64,000 nt of DNA from Sphingomonas sanxanigenens DSM 19645 = NX02 (GTDB lineage: Bacteria; Pseudomonadota; Alphaproteobacteria; Sphingomonadales; Sphingomonadaceae). The translations under genes were made by a program, and so were the position numbers. Where the stretch lies: contig NZ_CP006644.1 in NCBI RefSeq assembly GCF_000512205.2, positions 4,664,501 to 4,728,500 on the forward strand, in the 5' to 3' direction. The notes below the pieces were generated by a model. The model saw only the letters and a program-made list of their open reading frames with translations. It was not told the origin of the DNA and searched no databases. Below are positions 53,346-63,417 of this stretch, one piece after another. Position 1 is the first letter of the stretch, and each line of letters starts with the position of its first letter.

Positions 53346-54389
53346 TCAGGCGGCGATCTTCGCGCCCTCCTCTGCCTCCTTCATCACGCTCAGCAGGCCA
53401 CGCGCCTGGTTGACCGCGCCGTCGCTGGCGATGCCGACGAAGGGCCGGTCGGGCTCGTCGTCGATCCGGCGCTGCTGCGCCTCCAGCGTCTCCTCATCCT
53501 CGCTGATGGTGTCGAAGAACTGGTCGAACAGCACCTCCGGCACGCCGCTCTCGCGGGGCGCGGTGGTGCAGATCGTCCACAGATAGTGGCTCGTCGTTTC
53601 GGTTTCGGGCGTGATGAAATGGTTGTTCGCCAGCATGAAGCCGTTGTCGCGCCTGCCTTCATAGGCCCCCGTGCCGACCTCGCAGCCGCCGGCGTTGACG
53701 CGGCACGTCATGCCGATACCGGGTTCGAAGCGCACCTCCTGCCAGCGATCGACGCGTCCCTTGAAGCCGCCGGCATCGACATAGGATTTGGGCGGGATCG
53801 AATTGGGCATCTTGCGCAGCAAGGTCACGCGGCGCCCGTCGAATTCCACCTTGGTATCGGCGTTGTAATGCTGTTCCGGATTCCCGCCGATCGTGCGCGC
53901 ATGGATATAGGGCACGTGCGTCAGGTCCATGATGTTGTCGATGATGAGCTGCCAGTTGGACTGGACCGGGAAGTTGTAGGGCCGCCAAGTCCAGGCGGGA
54001 TCATTATGTTCCGGGCTGTCGACGATGATGCCCGGATCCGCCAGCGCAGGCTCGCCCATCCAGATCCAGATCAGATGATCCTTCTCGACGACCGGATAGT
54101 GGCGGACATTGGCGGACGCGGGAATGCGCGCCTGGTTGGGGATGCGGGTGCAGGTGCCGTGCCCGTCGAACTCGACGCCATGGTAGCAGCAGCGGATGAC
54201 GTTGCCGTCGACATGGCCGGCCGAGAGCGGCATCGCGCGGTGGCTGCAGCGATCCTCGAGCGCGGCGATCTCGCCGCCTTCGGTCCGGAACAGAACCACC
54301 GGCTTGTTCAGATACTTGCGGCCCAGCGTTTTGCCCGGCTCGATATCGGCAGCGAAGGCGGCCACATACCATGCATTGTAAATGAACAT
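53346..54389 (-). CDS. VanA/DdmC-type Rieske oxygenase (O-demethylase-like)
   Basis: 347 residues. Rieske cluster ligands C48-x-H50 and C67-x-x-H70 (DRCSHRAMPL and RCCYHGVEF). Mononuclear iron motif D151-x3-D155-x2-H158-x4-H163 (IIDNIMDLTHVPYIH). Length and layout match vanillate and dicamba O-demethylase oxygenase subunits, which oxidise a methoxy group to release formaldehyde. It needs a reductase; the VanB-type gene at 59.4 kb is the obvious partner. Divergent from nothing directly: it follows the SDR gene by 162 bases on the same strand. Substrate unknown. Confidence 0.9.
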   Translation of the reverse strand: MFIYNAWYVAAFAADIEPGKTLGRKYLNKPVVLFRTEGGEIAALEDRCSHRAMPLSAGHVDGNVIRCCYHGVEFDGHGTCTRIPNQARIPASANVRHYPVVEKDHLIWIWMGEPALADPGIIVDSPEHNDPAWTWRPYNFPVQSNWQLIIDNIMDLTHVPYIHARTIGGNPEQHYNADTKVEFDGRRVTLLRKMPNSIPPKSYVDAGGFKGRVDRWQEVRFEPGIGMTCRVNAGGCEVGTGAYEGRRDNGFMLANNHFITPETETTSHYLWTICTTAPRESGVPEVLFDQFFDTISEDEETLEAQQRRIDDEPDRPFVGIASDGAVNQARGLLSVMKEAEEGAKIAA

Positions 54390-54551
54390 GCAACTCTCCG
54401 TTTCTCGGCCGGGCGCAGGGCGCCGGCGTGGCTTCGTTGTTTGCGCCGATTATGGGTCCGCGGCGCGCCGCCGCCAATCGCTATCCAATAAAGCCATAGG
54501 AAAAGCGGGAAATGAGGACAGCGAAGCGGAAACAGCGCACGACCGCGCCGC

Positions 54552-55331
54552 CTAGCGGAGGTAGAGCCCGCCATTCATGTCGAGCGTCGCCCCCACGAAG
54601 AAGCCGCCGCGGTCCGACGCGAGCAATGCCGTTGCCGCCGCGATCTCCCCCACCGCCATGAACCGCCCGGCCGGCACCTCCGCCTCGACCCGCGCGATCT
54701 GCTCGGGCGAGAGGCGCGCCTTGGCGGTATCGATCGGGCCCGGCGCGATCGCATTCACGGTCACCCCGGTCCCTGCGAGGTAGCGGGCGAAATATTTGGT
54801 CAGCATGATCGCCCCGGCCTTCGACGCGGCATAATGGGGCGATGCCACCGTCCCGCCATTCTGCCCCGCCAGCGAGGTGATGTTGACGATCCGGCCATAG
54901 CCGTTGGCGCGCATATGTTCGGAAAAGATCTGGCAGCTCAGGAACACCGAGCGCATGTTGATCTGGACGATCGCGTCGAACTCCTCGGGGCTGATCTCCT
55001 GCGTCGGCGTGCGCTTGGCGAAACCGGCATTGTTGACGACGATGTCCACCTTCCCCCACCGGCCGGTGATGGCGTCCAGCGCGGTTAGGAAATGATCCTT
55101 CTCGCGCACGTCGAGCGGCAGCGCGACGGCGGTTGCGCCGGTGGCATCGAGCGATCCGGCCACGGCCTGCGCGACCGCGAGGTCGATGTCGCTCACCGCC
55201 ACGCGTCCGCCCCCGGCATGGATCTCGCGCGCCACCGCCTCGCCGACGCCGCGGCCACCGCCGGTGACCAGCGCGGTACGCCCCGCGAAGGAAAAGCTGC
55301 CATTTGCAGGGAGCTGGAAAGTCTCGTCCAT
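54552..55331 (-). CDS. Short-chain dehydrogenase/reductase
   Basis: 259 residues. LVTGGGRGVGEAVAREI (NAD(P) loop), VVNNAGFAKR, catalytic Ser in IVNITSLAGQNG, YAASKAG (Tyr-x-x-x-Lys) and NAIAPGPIDTA. FabG-like SDR. In this context it may oxidise or reduce an alcohol/ketone intermediate of the aromatic pathway. Same strand as the TonB receptor, whose stop is about 60 bases upstream of its... start region, with both reading leftward. Confidence 0.9.
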   Translation of the reverse strand: MDETFQLPANGSFSFAGRTALVTGGGRGVGEAVAREIHAGGGRVAVSDIDLAVAQAVAGSLDATGATAVALPLDVREKDHFLTALDAITGRWGKVDIVVNNAGFAKRTPTQEISPEEFDAIVQINMRSVFLSCQIFSEHMRANGYGRIVNITSLAGQNGGTVASPHYAASKAGAIMLTKYFARYLAGTGVTVNAIAPGPIDTAKARLSPEQIARVEAEVPAGRFMAVGEIAAATALLASDRGGFFVGATLDMNGGLYLR

Positions 55332-55393
55332 GGTTCGTCCCGAAATCGAGAAAGGAGGGGAAGGCGTCGTGCGCCTTCCCCGGCGGTCGTCGT

Positions 55394-57685
55394 TTACGGA
55401 CGCACCGACAGCGTCACGCCATAGGTCCGCGGCGTGTTCGTGAAGATTTTCCAATAGGTCGTGCCGTTGCCCGGCACCGCGAGGAAGGCGGTGATATCGT
55501 CGGCATTGACGATCTGATAGTTGTTGGTGAGGTTCTTGCCCCAGATGCCGACCGTCCAGCGGCCATCGGCGCTTTCATAATTCAGCCGTGCGTTGAGCGT
55601 CCGCCCCCGGGTGTCGTCGTGGAGATTGTCGTAGAGCCGCAGCGTGTTCGCGTCGTCGGTCGAGATGCGGGACGAATAGTTGAAATCGGCCTGCGGCGTC
55701 AGCTTCGCGCCGCTCACAAACTCCAGATCATAGCTGGCACCGATGGTGAAGCTGTCGCGCGGTGCGAACTTGGCCGGATTGCCCGAATAATCGAGATTGA
55801 CCAGAGGATCGCGCAGGTCGGTATAGTTGCCGACGAGGTGCGTGTAATTCCCGGTCAGGCGCAGGCCATCGACCGGGCGCAGCACCGATTCGATTTCCCA
55901 GCCCTTCATCTTGAGCGTGCCGTTATAGGTATGGGCGATGCCGCCTGCGCCCGAGAAGTTCTGGAGATTCTTCGTCTTCTGCTGGAACAGCGCGACGTTG
56001 AAGTCGAGCCGGTTGTCGAACAGCCGCGTCTTCGCGCCGATCTCGTAATTCTGCGCCTTTTCGGGTTCGAGCGGAATCGTCGGGTTGAGGTAGGCATTGT
56101 CGACGAAGCCGCCCGACTTGAAGCCCTTCGCCCAGGTCGCATAGAGATTCACATTGTCCGTCGGGCGGTATTTCACGGTCACGCGCGGCGTGAACGCGTT
56201 CCACGTCTTGCCCCCCGATGCGTTCACCTCGCCCGGAAAGCCGAACCCCGGGATCGCCCCCGGATCGGTGGTGGAAAAGGCGCGATAGTCGATCGTCTTG
56301 CGGTCGGAGGTGTAGCGCCCGCCCGCCACCAGCGACAGCCCGTCGACGACCTCGAAGGTCGCCTCACCGAACGCCGCAAGGCTGCGGACATTGCCATCCT
56401 GCATGCGCGTGATGTTGGTGACGCCGGGGTTGCGGCGCACGCTGGCGTTCACCGCCGATCCGGGCAGCGGGCTGTAGAAGAAGATGTTGGTCGTCGAGAC
56501 GTCGGCGGACAGATAATAGGCGCCGACCACGTAAGAGAGCCGCCCCGGCGCCGAAGCGAAGCGCACCTCCTGCGTGAAGCTGCGATTCTTCACCACCTGC
56601 CGGCGATCGAAGACCGGCACCACCGTCGCCACCGGCACATCGTCGTTGATCGCGCGGCTGTCGTTCATGCGATAGCCGGTGATGGCGGTCAGCGTACCGC
56701 CCAGAACCTCGAGGTCGCCGCGCAGATAGCCGCCGCGCAGCCGCTGGCGATAGGGGGAGCGGGCGAAGTCGTTGTTCGTCCACTCGCCGTCGTCATAGTC
56801 GCCGAAGGTGGCGGGGATGCGCTGGACGCCGCCGATGCCGAGGCCGATCGCGCCGCCATTGCCGTCCGTATAGCTATAGTCGCCCGAAAGGACGATGCTG
56901 AGCGTCTCGGTCGGCTTGAACAGCAGCTTGCCGCGCACCGCGATCCCGTCGGTCTTGCCATAGCTGCCGCTCTGGTTGGGCGTGTCGATGAGGCCGTCGG
57001 CGGATTCGGTGCTGAACGCGAAGCGCGCAGCGATCTTGTCGTCGACGAGGACGCCGTTCACCATCCCCTCGGTGCGGACATAGCCGGCATTGCCCGCGGT
57101 CACCTGGCCGAACCAGTCCGTCCGCATTTCCGGATTGTTGGTGATGACGGCGATCGCGCCGCCCACCACGTTGCGGCCGAACAACGTGCCCTGCGGCCCG
57201 CGCAGCACTTCCACGCGCTGGGTGTCGAAGAAATTGGCGTTCAGGTCGTTGTTGAACACATAATAGACGTCGTCCATGAAATAGGCGACCGGCGTGTCCA
57301 GCGTGGCGGTGCGGAAGGTCGAGACATTGCCGCGGACCGCGACGATCGACAGCGACTTGTCGGCCGTGTTGATGGTGATGCCGGGCATCTGCTGCGTCAG
57401 CGCGGCGGGGCTGAAGACCTGCGCCGTGCGAAGCTGCTCGCCCCCGAAGGCGGCGATCGAGAATGGCACCTCGCGCACCGTCGACGAACGGCGCTCCGCA
57501 GTCACGATGATGTCCTCGGGCAGCGCACCGGACGGGGTCGCGGCATCCGCCGCGCTGGCCGGCGTGGCGGCATCCGCCGCGGTGGCCGTCTGCGCATCCT
57601 GACCAGCCTGCGCCAGCGCCGGCGCCGATGCCAGCATGGCGGTGATCGCGCACATCGCGGACGTTGTTCTGAAGCTGAAAGGCAC
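55394..57685 (-). CDS. TonB-dependent outer-membrane receptor
   Basis: 763 residues from GTG 57685, chosen because AGGGGAG lies eight bases upstream; ATG 57706 would place that site inside the gene. Signal peptide ending SAPALAQ, an Ala/Thr-rich stretch, then the plug: EDIIVTAERRSSTVREVPFS, VAVRGNVSTF, RVEVLRGPQGTLFGRNVVGG. A 22-stranded barrel follows, ending in an aromatic-rich last strand with TYGVTLSVRP. Sphingomonad receptors of this kind import aromatic or plant-derived compounds rather than iron; the catabolic neighbours support that. Divergent from the second Rieske oxygenase. Confidence 0.93.
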   Translation of the reverse strand: MPFSFRTTSAMCAITAMLASAPALAQAGQDAQTATAADAATPASAADAATPSGALPEDIIVTAERRSSTVREVPFSIAAFGGEQLRTAQVFSPAALTQQMPGITINTADKSLSIVAVRGNVSTFRTATLDTPVAYFMDDVYYVFNNDLNANFFDTQRVEVLRGPQGTLFGRNVVGGAIAVITNNPEMRTDWFGQVTAGNAGYVRTEGMVNGVLVDDKIAARFAFSTESADGLIDTPNQSGSYGKTDGIAVRGKLLFKPTETLSIVLSGDYSYTDGNGGAIGLGIGGVQRIPATFGDYDDGEWTNNDFARSPYRQRLRGGYLRGDLEVLGGTLTAITGYRMNDSRAINDDVPVATVVPVFDRRQVVKNRSFTQEVRFASAPGRLSYVVGAYYLSADVSTTNIFFYSPLPGSAVNASVRRNPGVTNITRMQDGNVRSLAAFGEATFEVVDGLSLVAGGRYTSDRKTIDYRAFSTTDPGAIPGFGFPGEVNASGGKTWNAFTPRVTVKYRPTDNVNLYATWAKGFKSGGFVDNAYLNPTIPLEPEKAQNYEIGAKTRLFDNRLDFNVALFQQKTKNLQNFSGAGGIAHTYNGTLKMKGWEIESVLRPVDGLRLTGNYTHLVGNYTDLRDPLVNLDYSGNPAKFAPRDSFTIGASYDLEFVSGAKLTPQADFNYSSRISTDDANTLRLYDNLHDDTRGRTLNARLNYESADGRWTVGIWGKNLTNNYQIVNADDITAFLAVPGNGTTYWKIFTNTPRTYGVTLSVRP

Positions 57686-57782
57686 TGGCTGGTCTCCCCT
57701 AAACATCGCGGCTTGGTGCCGCCTGGCGACCGTGAAGCAGCAAAACGGAACGGCGTGCAACAGCATCATCCCGATTATTGAA

Positions 57783-57793
57783 TGGTCCGACCA
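57783..57793. promoter_or_regulatory. GntR/FadR-type operator candidate
   Basis: TGGTCCGACCA is a perfect 11-bp odd palindrome that fits the FCD-domain GntR consensus TNGTNNNACNA and the E. coli FadR core. It lies between the divergent TonB-receptor and Rieske-oxygenase genes, 98 bases before the receptor start and 120 before the oxygenase start. No GntR gene is in the window. Confidence 0.5.
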
Positions 57794-57912
57794 CATTCCG
57801 ATTGGGGCCGCGGGGCGCCAGCTTCTAGCGAGGAAGCACGGATTTCACGCGCTTCGATCCAGCCAGGTCGGGGCGAGGCTGAACAACAGGGATATGAGGA
57901 AGAGGCTGAGCC

Positions 57913-59226
57913 ATGCAGTCCAGTGATAGCGCCGAGATGACGAGGGTAGGGCCGGGCACGGTCATGGGCACGATGATGCGCCAATATTGGCTGCCCGCCT
58001 GCCTGTCGTCCGAAGTGACCGCCGATGGCGATCCCGTACGCCTGATGATCCTGTGCGAAAAGCTGATCGCGTTCCGCGACAGCTCGGGCCGCGTCGGCAT
58101 CATGGATCATCGCTGCCCGCATCGCTGCGCGTCGCTGTTCATCGGTCGCAACGAGCAGAACGGCATCCGCTGCGTCTATCATGGCTGGAAGTTCGACGTG
58201 GACGGCAAGTGCGTCGACATGCCGTCGGTGCCCGCGCGCATGGACTTCAAGGACAAGGTTCACGCCAAGGCCTACAAGACGCACGAGGCCAACGGCCTGA
58301 TCTGGGTCTATATGGGCGAGAACCAGGCCAGCCCGCCGCCGCTGCCCGAGATCGAGGCGACGATGCACCCGGAAGCCGAGATCTGGTGCCTGCAGCGCGA
58401 CTGCAACTGGCTGCAGGCGCTGGAGGGCGATATCGACACCAGCCATGTCGGCTTCCTGCATGTCGGCTCGATCGAGGCGGACGATCTGGACGAGGATCAT
58501 CCGATGCGCCCGACCGTGCTCGACCGCGCGCCCGAATATGAAGTCGCGCAGTCGGACTGGGGCGTCATGTATGGCGGCTATCGGCCGAACGACGATGGCC
58601 AGATGAGCTGGCGCGTCGCGCATTTCATGTTCCCGTTCTGGACGCAGACGCCGAACAACCGCTTCGCGACGCGCGCGATCGCGCGCGCCTGGGTGCCGAT
58701 GGACGATGAGCATTCGATGCTGTTCGACATCACCTGCGGCGTGGATGCGGGCAACCCCGCCTACACCTCCACTCTGAAGGACGGCACGCCGCTGTTCGCG
58801 CCGCTCGCCTACGCGCCCAACACCACCGACTGGTTCGGCCGCTGGCGCTCGCCCGACAGCGAGAAGAATGATTGGGCGATCGATCGCGAATCGCAGCGCA
58901 ACGGCACCCAGTTCACCGGCATCGCCAACATCACGATGCAGGATCAGGCGGTGACCGAGAGCATGGGGCCGATCACCGACCACAGCTTCGAAAATCTGGC
59001 GCCCACCGACCAGATGATCGCCCGCGTCCGCCGCCGGGTGCTGCTTGCGGCGCGCGCGCTCGCCAACAAGGGCACGCTGCCGCCCGGCATCGAGGATCCA
59101 AGCATCTTCTATCGCGCGCGTGCGGGTTCCTTCCTGCACGATCCCGGCGATACGCTCGCCAACGCCTACACGTCTGCGCTGGCGAAAGCCGTGCGTTGGC
59201 CCGAAACGATCGAGGCGGCCGAATAG
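57913..59226 (+). CDS. Phthalate-dioxygenase-type Rieske oxygenase, large subunit
   Basis: 437 residues. Rieske ligands C68-x-H70 and C87-x-x-H90 (HRCPHRCASL, RCVYHGWKF), mononuclear iron residues in ALEGDIDTSHVGFLH (D175, H178, H183). Length and the RQYWLPAC start fit the phthalate 4,5-dioxygenase/LigXa-like group, one-component-type alpha3 oxygenases that hydroxylate or demethylate aromatic acids. It is followed by its likely reductase 148 bases on. It belongs to a different subgroup from the VanA-like protein at 53.3 kb. Confidence 0.92.
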   Translation: MQSSDSAEMTRVGPGTVMGTMMRQYWLPACLSSEVTADGDPVRLMILCEKLIAFRDSSGRVGIMDHRCPHRCASLFIGRNEQNGIRCVYHGWKFDVDGKCVDMPSVPARMDFKDKVHAKAYKTHEANGLIWVYMGENQASPPPLPEIEATMHPEAEIWCLQRDCNWLQALEGDIDTSHVGFLHVGSIEADDLDEDHPMRPTVLDRAPEYEVAQSDWGVMYGGYRPNDDGQMSWRVAHFMFPFWTQTPNNRFATRAIARAWVPMDDEHSMLFDITCGVDAGNPAYTSTLKDGTPLFAPLAYAPNTTDWFGRWRSPDSEKNDWAIDRESQRNGTQFTGIANITMQDQAVTESMGPITDHSFENLAPTDQMIARVRRRVLLAARALANKGTLPPGIEDPSIFYRARAGSFLHDPGDTLANAYTSALAKAVRWPETIEAAE

Positions 59227-59374
59227 GATGATGAACCGCGGGCCGGTGCGATCCCTGCATCGGCCCCACCAACGAGGATGATGGGGTGACGAAACGCATC
59301 GCGGCTTGTCCGGCTCGCCGATCCATGGCGCACCGGCCCTGCCAAAAGACGCATCGCACCGGATGGAGAGGCTG

Positions 59375-60307
59375 ATGCGAGCACGTTTGAAGAACATCCG
59401 CTGGGAAGCCGAAGGCATCAACAGCTACATATTGGAGCCCGTCGATGGCGGGCTGATGCCGCCGTTCGAACCCGGCGCCCATGTCGACGTCCAGCTTTCT
59501 CCCGGCCTCGCGCGCAGCTATTCGCTGGTCAACGATCCCGCGGTCCGCGGCTATTACGAGATCGCCGTCCATCACGCGATCGACAGCCGCGGCGGATCCC
59601 GCCACATCCACGAGCAATGGCGCGTCGGCGAGATCTTCGACATTTCGGAGCCGAAGAACAATTTTCCGATGGTGGAGGATGCCAGCCACACCGTGATGAT
59701 CGCGGGCGGGATCGGCATCACGCCGATGCTGCCGATGATCGCCCGGCTGGAAAGGCTCGGCCGAAGCTGGGAGCTTCATTATGTCGCCGCCTCGCCCGAG
59801 CGCGCCGCCTATGTCGATCGCCTGTCCGAGCACGACCGGGTCGAAATCGTCTATGACGGTATTCCCGGCGGCCGGCGGCTCGACCTGAAGGCGATCTGCG
59901 CCGCCGCCCCGACCGACGCGCATCTCTATTGCTGCGGCCCCGGCGGGATGCTCGACGCGTTCGTGGCGACCAATTGCGACCGCCCCAAGGGCCATGCCCA
60001 TATCGAATATTTCTCCGCCGAGACCGAAGTGGCGGCGGAGGGCGGCTACACGCTGGAACTGGCGAAAAGCGGCAGGACGATCACCGTCGAGGAAGGCGAG
60101 ACGATGCTCGACGCGCTGCTCGGCGCCGGAATCGACATCGGTTTCGCCTGCGCCGAAGGCGTGTGCGGCACCTGCGAGGTCAAGGTGCTGGGCGGGGTGC
60201 CCGACCATCGCGATCATTTCCTGACCGACGAGGACAAGGCGGCAAACCGGTCGATCATGGTGTGCTGCTCGGGATCGAAGACCGCCAACCTCGTGCTCGA
60301 CCTTTGA
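59375..60307 (+). CDS. VanB-type oxygenase reductase (FMN, NAD, 2Fe-2S)
   Basis: 310 residues from ATG 59375, with GGAGAGG just upstream; ATG 59363 is possible. FMN-binding motif RSYSLVNDP, nucleotide-binding IAGGIGITPMLPM, YCCGPGGMLDAF, and a C-terminal plant-type ferredoxin domain with C259-x4-C264-x2-C267 and C297. It passes electrons from NAD(P)H to a Rieske oxygenase. As the only reductase seen, it may serve both oxygenases. Confidence 0.93.
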   Translation: MRARLKNIRWEAEGINSYILEPVDGGLMPPFEPGAHVDVQLSPGLARSYSLVNDPAVRGYYEIAVHHAIDSRGGSRHIHEQWRVGEIFDISEPKNNFPMVEDASHTVMIAGGIGITPMLPMIARLERLGRSWELHYVAASPERAAYVDRLSEHDRVEIVYDGIPGGRRLDLKAICAAAPTDAHLYCCGPGGMLDAFVATNCDRPKGHAHIEYFSAETEVAAEGGYTLELAKSGRTITVEEGETMLDALLGAGIDIGFACAEGVCGTCEVKVLGGVPDHRDHFLTDEDKAANRSIMVCCSGSKTANLVLDL

Positions 60308-60412
60308 CGGACGGGGACCGGCCGTTCCGGTTCCCCAATAGCAAGACGCCGTTCTTATGGCGCGACGAACCAACGATATGGCCGCAAACGGCCCCAGCCT
60401 GAGGAGATGATC

Positions 60413-61765
60413 TTGGCGGTCGCCATCACAGAGGGCAGCGCGAAAGGCATGCTGGACGAACTTCCGATGTCGTCCTTCCAGTTCTGGTCGGTGCTGATGA
60501 TCGCGGCCACCGTCATCCTCGACGGTCTCGACAACCAGATGCTGGGCCTCGCCGCCCCCTCGCTGCTCAGGGAATGGGGCATCGAGCGGGACGCGCTGGG
60601 CGCGGTCTTCGCCCTGGGCTTTGTCGGCATGGCCATCGGCACGCTGACATCGGGGTGGGTCGGCGATCGCTTCGGCCGGCGCGGCGCGCTCATCGCCGGC
60701 GTCGCCATCTTCGGCGTCGCCACGCTGCTGACCGGCTTTTCCGACGCGCTGTGGCAGGTCGCCCTGCTCAAGACGCTGGCGGGCGTGGGGCTTGGCGGGG
60801 TTCCCGGCACGGCGAGCGCGATGATCGCGGAGTTCACGCCCGTGCGCTGGCGCAGCGTCGCCGTGACCTTCGGCGTCGTCTGCGTGTCGATCGGCGGCAT
60901 ATTGGGCGGCGTGGCCGCCGCGCTGATCCTGCCGGGGCTCGGCTGGCGCTGGCTCTTCTACATCGGCGGCGTCGTCACATTGCTCTTCGTCGCCTGGCTC
61001 TGGTCGATCCTGCCGGAATCGCCGCGCTACCTCGCCGAGCGCCCGGACCGCGCCATCGAACTCGACCGCATCCTGCGCCGCATCGGCCATCCCGATCCCG
61101 CCTCCGTCGCCCACGCGACCCGCGCTGCCGGCGGGGCCGCGCAGTACGAACCGATGCGCAACCTGTTCGGCGTCGCGTTGCTGCGCGATACGCTGGCGCT
61201 GTCGGTCGCCATGTTCTCGGGCATGTTCATGATCTACCTCATGTTCAACTGGGCGCCGACGATGCTGACCAGCGCCGGCTTCGGCTTGCAGACCGCCAGC
61301 CTCGGCCTCACCAGCTTCAACCTGGGCGGCACGATCGGCGCGATGATCGCCTCGCTGGCGATCATCCGCTTCGGATCGCGCCCCGTTCTGATCCTGATGG
61401 CGGTGACCGGCGCGGTGGTGTGCACCGTGCTCGCGCTGCTGCCGATCAGCGGCGGGCGCAACGAAGGCGCGGTGCTGGCGTGCCTGGGCGCGCTGGGTCT
61501 GTTCGCCAGCGCCGCCCAGTCCGCGATGTTCGCGGTCGGCGCGCATGCCTTCCCCACCGGCCTGCGCGCGCGCGGGCTTGGCCTGATGGGCGCCGCTGGC
61601 CGGATCGGCGCGATCGTCAGCGCGGTTGCCGGTGCGATGCTGATCGATGGCGGCAATCTCGGCTTCTTCGGTGCCCTCGCGGCATTGCTGCTCGTCAACG
61701 CCCTCGGCTTCATCGCCTTGCGGGGCCACGTCCCCCGCCTCATCGCCAGGAATGCGCAGGCATGA
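60413..61765 (+). CDS. Aromatic acid:proton symporter (AAHS-type MFS)
   Basis: 450 residues, 12 membrane helices. The AAHS hallmark in helix 1 (TVILDGLDNQMLGLAAPSLL) and MFS motif GWVGDRFGRRGALI are present. GAGGAG at 60401-60406 directly abuts ATG 60407 but is six bases from TTG 60413, so the TTG is preferred. It probably imports the aromatic substrate across the inner membrane. Its stop overlaps the GMC gene start (ATGA). Confidence 0.9.
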   Translation: MAVAITEGSAKGMLDELPMSSFQFWSVLMIAATVILDGLDNQMLGLAAPSLLREWGIERDALGAVFALGFVGMAIGTLTSGWVGDRFGRRGALIAGVAIFGVATLLTGFSDALWQVALLKTLAGVGLGGVPGTASAMIAEFTPVRWRSVAVTFGVVCVSIGGILGGVAAALILPGLGWRWLFYIGGVVTLLFVAWLWSILPESPRYLAERPDRAIELDRILRRIGHPDPASVAHATRAAGGAAQYEPMRNLFGVALLRDTLALSVAMFSGMFMIYLMFNWAPTMLTSAGFGLQTASLGLTSFNLGGTIGAMIASLAIIRFGSRPVLILMAVTGAVVCTVLALLPISGGRNEGAVLACLGALGLFASAAQSAMFAVGAHAFPTGLRARGLGLMGAAGRIGAIVSAVAGAMLIDGGNLGFFGALAALLLVNALGFIALRGHVPRLIARNAQA

Positions 61766-63396
61766 ACGACATGTTCGATTATGACTATATCATCGTCGGG
61801 TCGGGTTCGGCCGGCAGCCTGATGGCCAATCGCCTCTCCGCCGCCCCCTCCAACCGGGTCACGCTGATCGAGGCGGGGCCTTCCGACAAGACATGGCCGG
61901 TCAACCTCAAGACCGCCATGCCCGTCGGCAACATCTTCCTGCTGCCGCACGAGAAGTATAACTGGAAGCAGCAGCTTCGGGGGAATGCGGCGATCGCGGG
62001 CCGCCAGATCAACTTCCCGCGCGGCAAGCTGTTCGGCGGATGCAGCGCGATCAATGGCGGTGTCTATATCCGCGGCCAGAAGGCCGATTATGACGGCTGG
62101 GCGGCCGCCGGGAACCGCGACTGGTCCTATGAGGATGTGCTGCCCGCCTTCAAGGCGGTGGAGAATTATGCCGGCCCCGATCGGCCGTGGCACGGCAAGG
62201 GCGGCGAACTCGACGTCCAGAAGCCCAAAAGCTGGAACCCCATCGCGGCCGCCATCATCCATGCCGCGGCCGAGGCGGGGCATCGCCGCAATGAGGATTT
62301 CGCCGGCGAACGGCAGGACGGGTTCGGCCGCTACGACCTCAACCAGCGCAACGGCACCCGCCTGTCGAGCGCGCGCGCCTTCCTGCACCCGGCGCTGGAC
62401 CGCCCGAACCTCACCGTCCACGACCGGACCATGGTCCGCCGCATCCTGTTCGACCGCGGCCGCGCCGTCGGCCTGGAGATCGAGAAGGACGGCGCCCGCA
62501 GCACCATCGCCGCCCGCCGCGAGATCATATTGAGCGCGGGGGCGACCAATTCCCCCCAGTTGCTGATGCTGTCTGGCATCGGCCCGGAGGATCATCTCCG
62601 CGCGTTGGGAATCGACGTCGTCCATCACCTGCCCGGCGTCGGGGCGCATCTGCAGGATCACCCCACCGTGCATGTCGCGATGGAGAATCCATCCGGGGAA
62701 TCCTACGCCATCTCCGCCAAGGCCCTGCCCCGCATTCTCGCCAGCCCGTTCCGATATCTGTTCGGGCGCCAAGGCATGCTGGCATCCAACGTGGCCGAAT
62801 GCGGCGGCTTCCTGAGCACCGACGGCAGCGGCCGCCCCGATATCCAGATCACCTTCCTGGTCGGCCTCAAGATCGACGCGCGCGCCATCCCGCGCCGCCA
62901 TGGCTATATGGCGCTGATCCAGTTGCTGCGCCCCAGAAGCGCCGGTTCGGTTCGGCTGGCCAGCAGCCGGCCGGAGGACAAGCCGGTGATCGATCCCAAT
63001 TTCTTTGCCGACCCCTACGACATGAAGACGCTGATCGCCGGCTTCCGCGAAGCCCGCCGCATCTTCGCGCAACCCGCGCTCGCTGCGATGACCGGCGCGG
63101 AGATCGAACCCGGTGCGCAGCATCGGAGCGATGAAGAGATCGACGCCGCGCTGCGCAAGATCGTCAACACCGCCTATCACCCCACCGGAACCTGCAAGAT
63201 GGGGCCGGACCATGATCCGATGGCGGTGGTCGACGATCGCCTGCGCGTCCGCGGCGTTGCCGGCCTGCGTGTCGTCGACGCATCGGTCATGCCGGAGATC
63301 ATCAGCGGCAACACCTCCGCCCCCACCATGATGATCGCCGAGCGCGCCGCCCGCTTCATTCTGGATGACGCCGTCACATCCAATATCGCCGCCTGA
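61762..63396 (+). CDS. GMC-family FAD-dependent alcohol oxidoreductase
   Basis: 544 residues. FAD loop YIIVGSGSAGSLMANRL (residues about 9-25), GMC signatures PRGKLFGGCSAINGGVYIRG and SAGATNSPQLLMLSGIGP, and C-terminal active site NTAYHPTGTCKMGP with catalytic His plus SGNTSAPTMM with Asn at the second position. Family members oxidise choline, alkanols or aryl alcohols. Here it probably oxidises an aryl alcohol or side chain to an aldehyde for the aldehyde dehydrogenase downstream. Confidence 0.93.
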   Translation: MNDMFDYDYIIVGSGSAGSLMANRLSAAPSNRVTLIEAGPSDKTWPVNLKTAMPVGNIFLLPHEKYNWKQQLRGNAAIAGRQINFPRGKLFGGCSAINGGVYIRGQKADYDGWAAAGNRDWSYEDVLPAFKAVENYAGPDRPWHGKGGELDVQKPKSWNPIAAAIIHAAAEAGHRRNEDFAGERQDGFGRYDLNQRNGTRLSSARAFLHPALDRPNLTVHDRTMVRRILFDRGRAVGLEIEKDGARSTIAARREIILSAGATNSPQLLMLSGIGPEDHLRALGIDVVHHLPGVGAHLQDHPTVHVAMENPSGESYAISAKALPRILASPFRYLFGRQGMLASNVAECGGFLSTDGSGRPDIQITFLVGLKIDARAIPRRHGYMALIQLLRPRSAGSVRLASSRPEDKPVIDPNFFADPYDMKTLIAGFREARRIFAQPALAAMTGAEIEPGAQHRSDEEIDAALRKIVNTAYHPTGTCKMGPDHDPMAVVDDRLRVRGVAGLRVVDASVMPEIISGNTSAPTMMIAERAARFILDDAVTSNIAA

Positions 63397-63417
63397 TCGC
63401 GGCCCCGGAGACGATCG

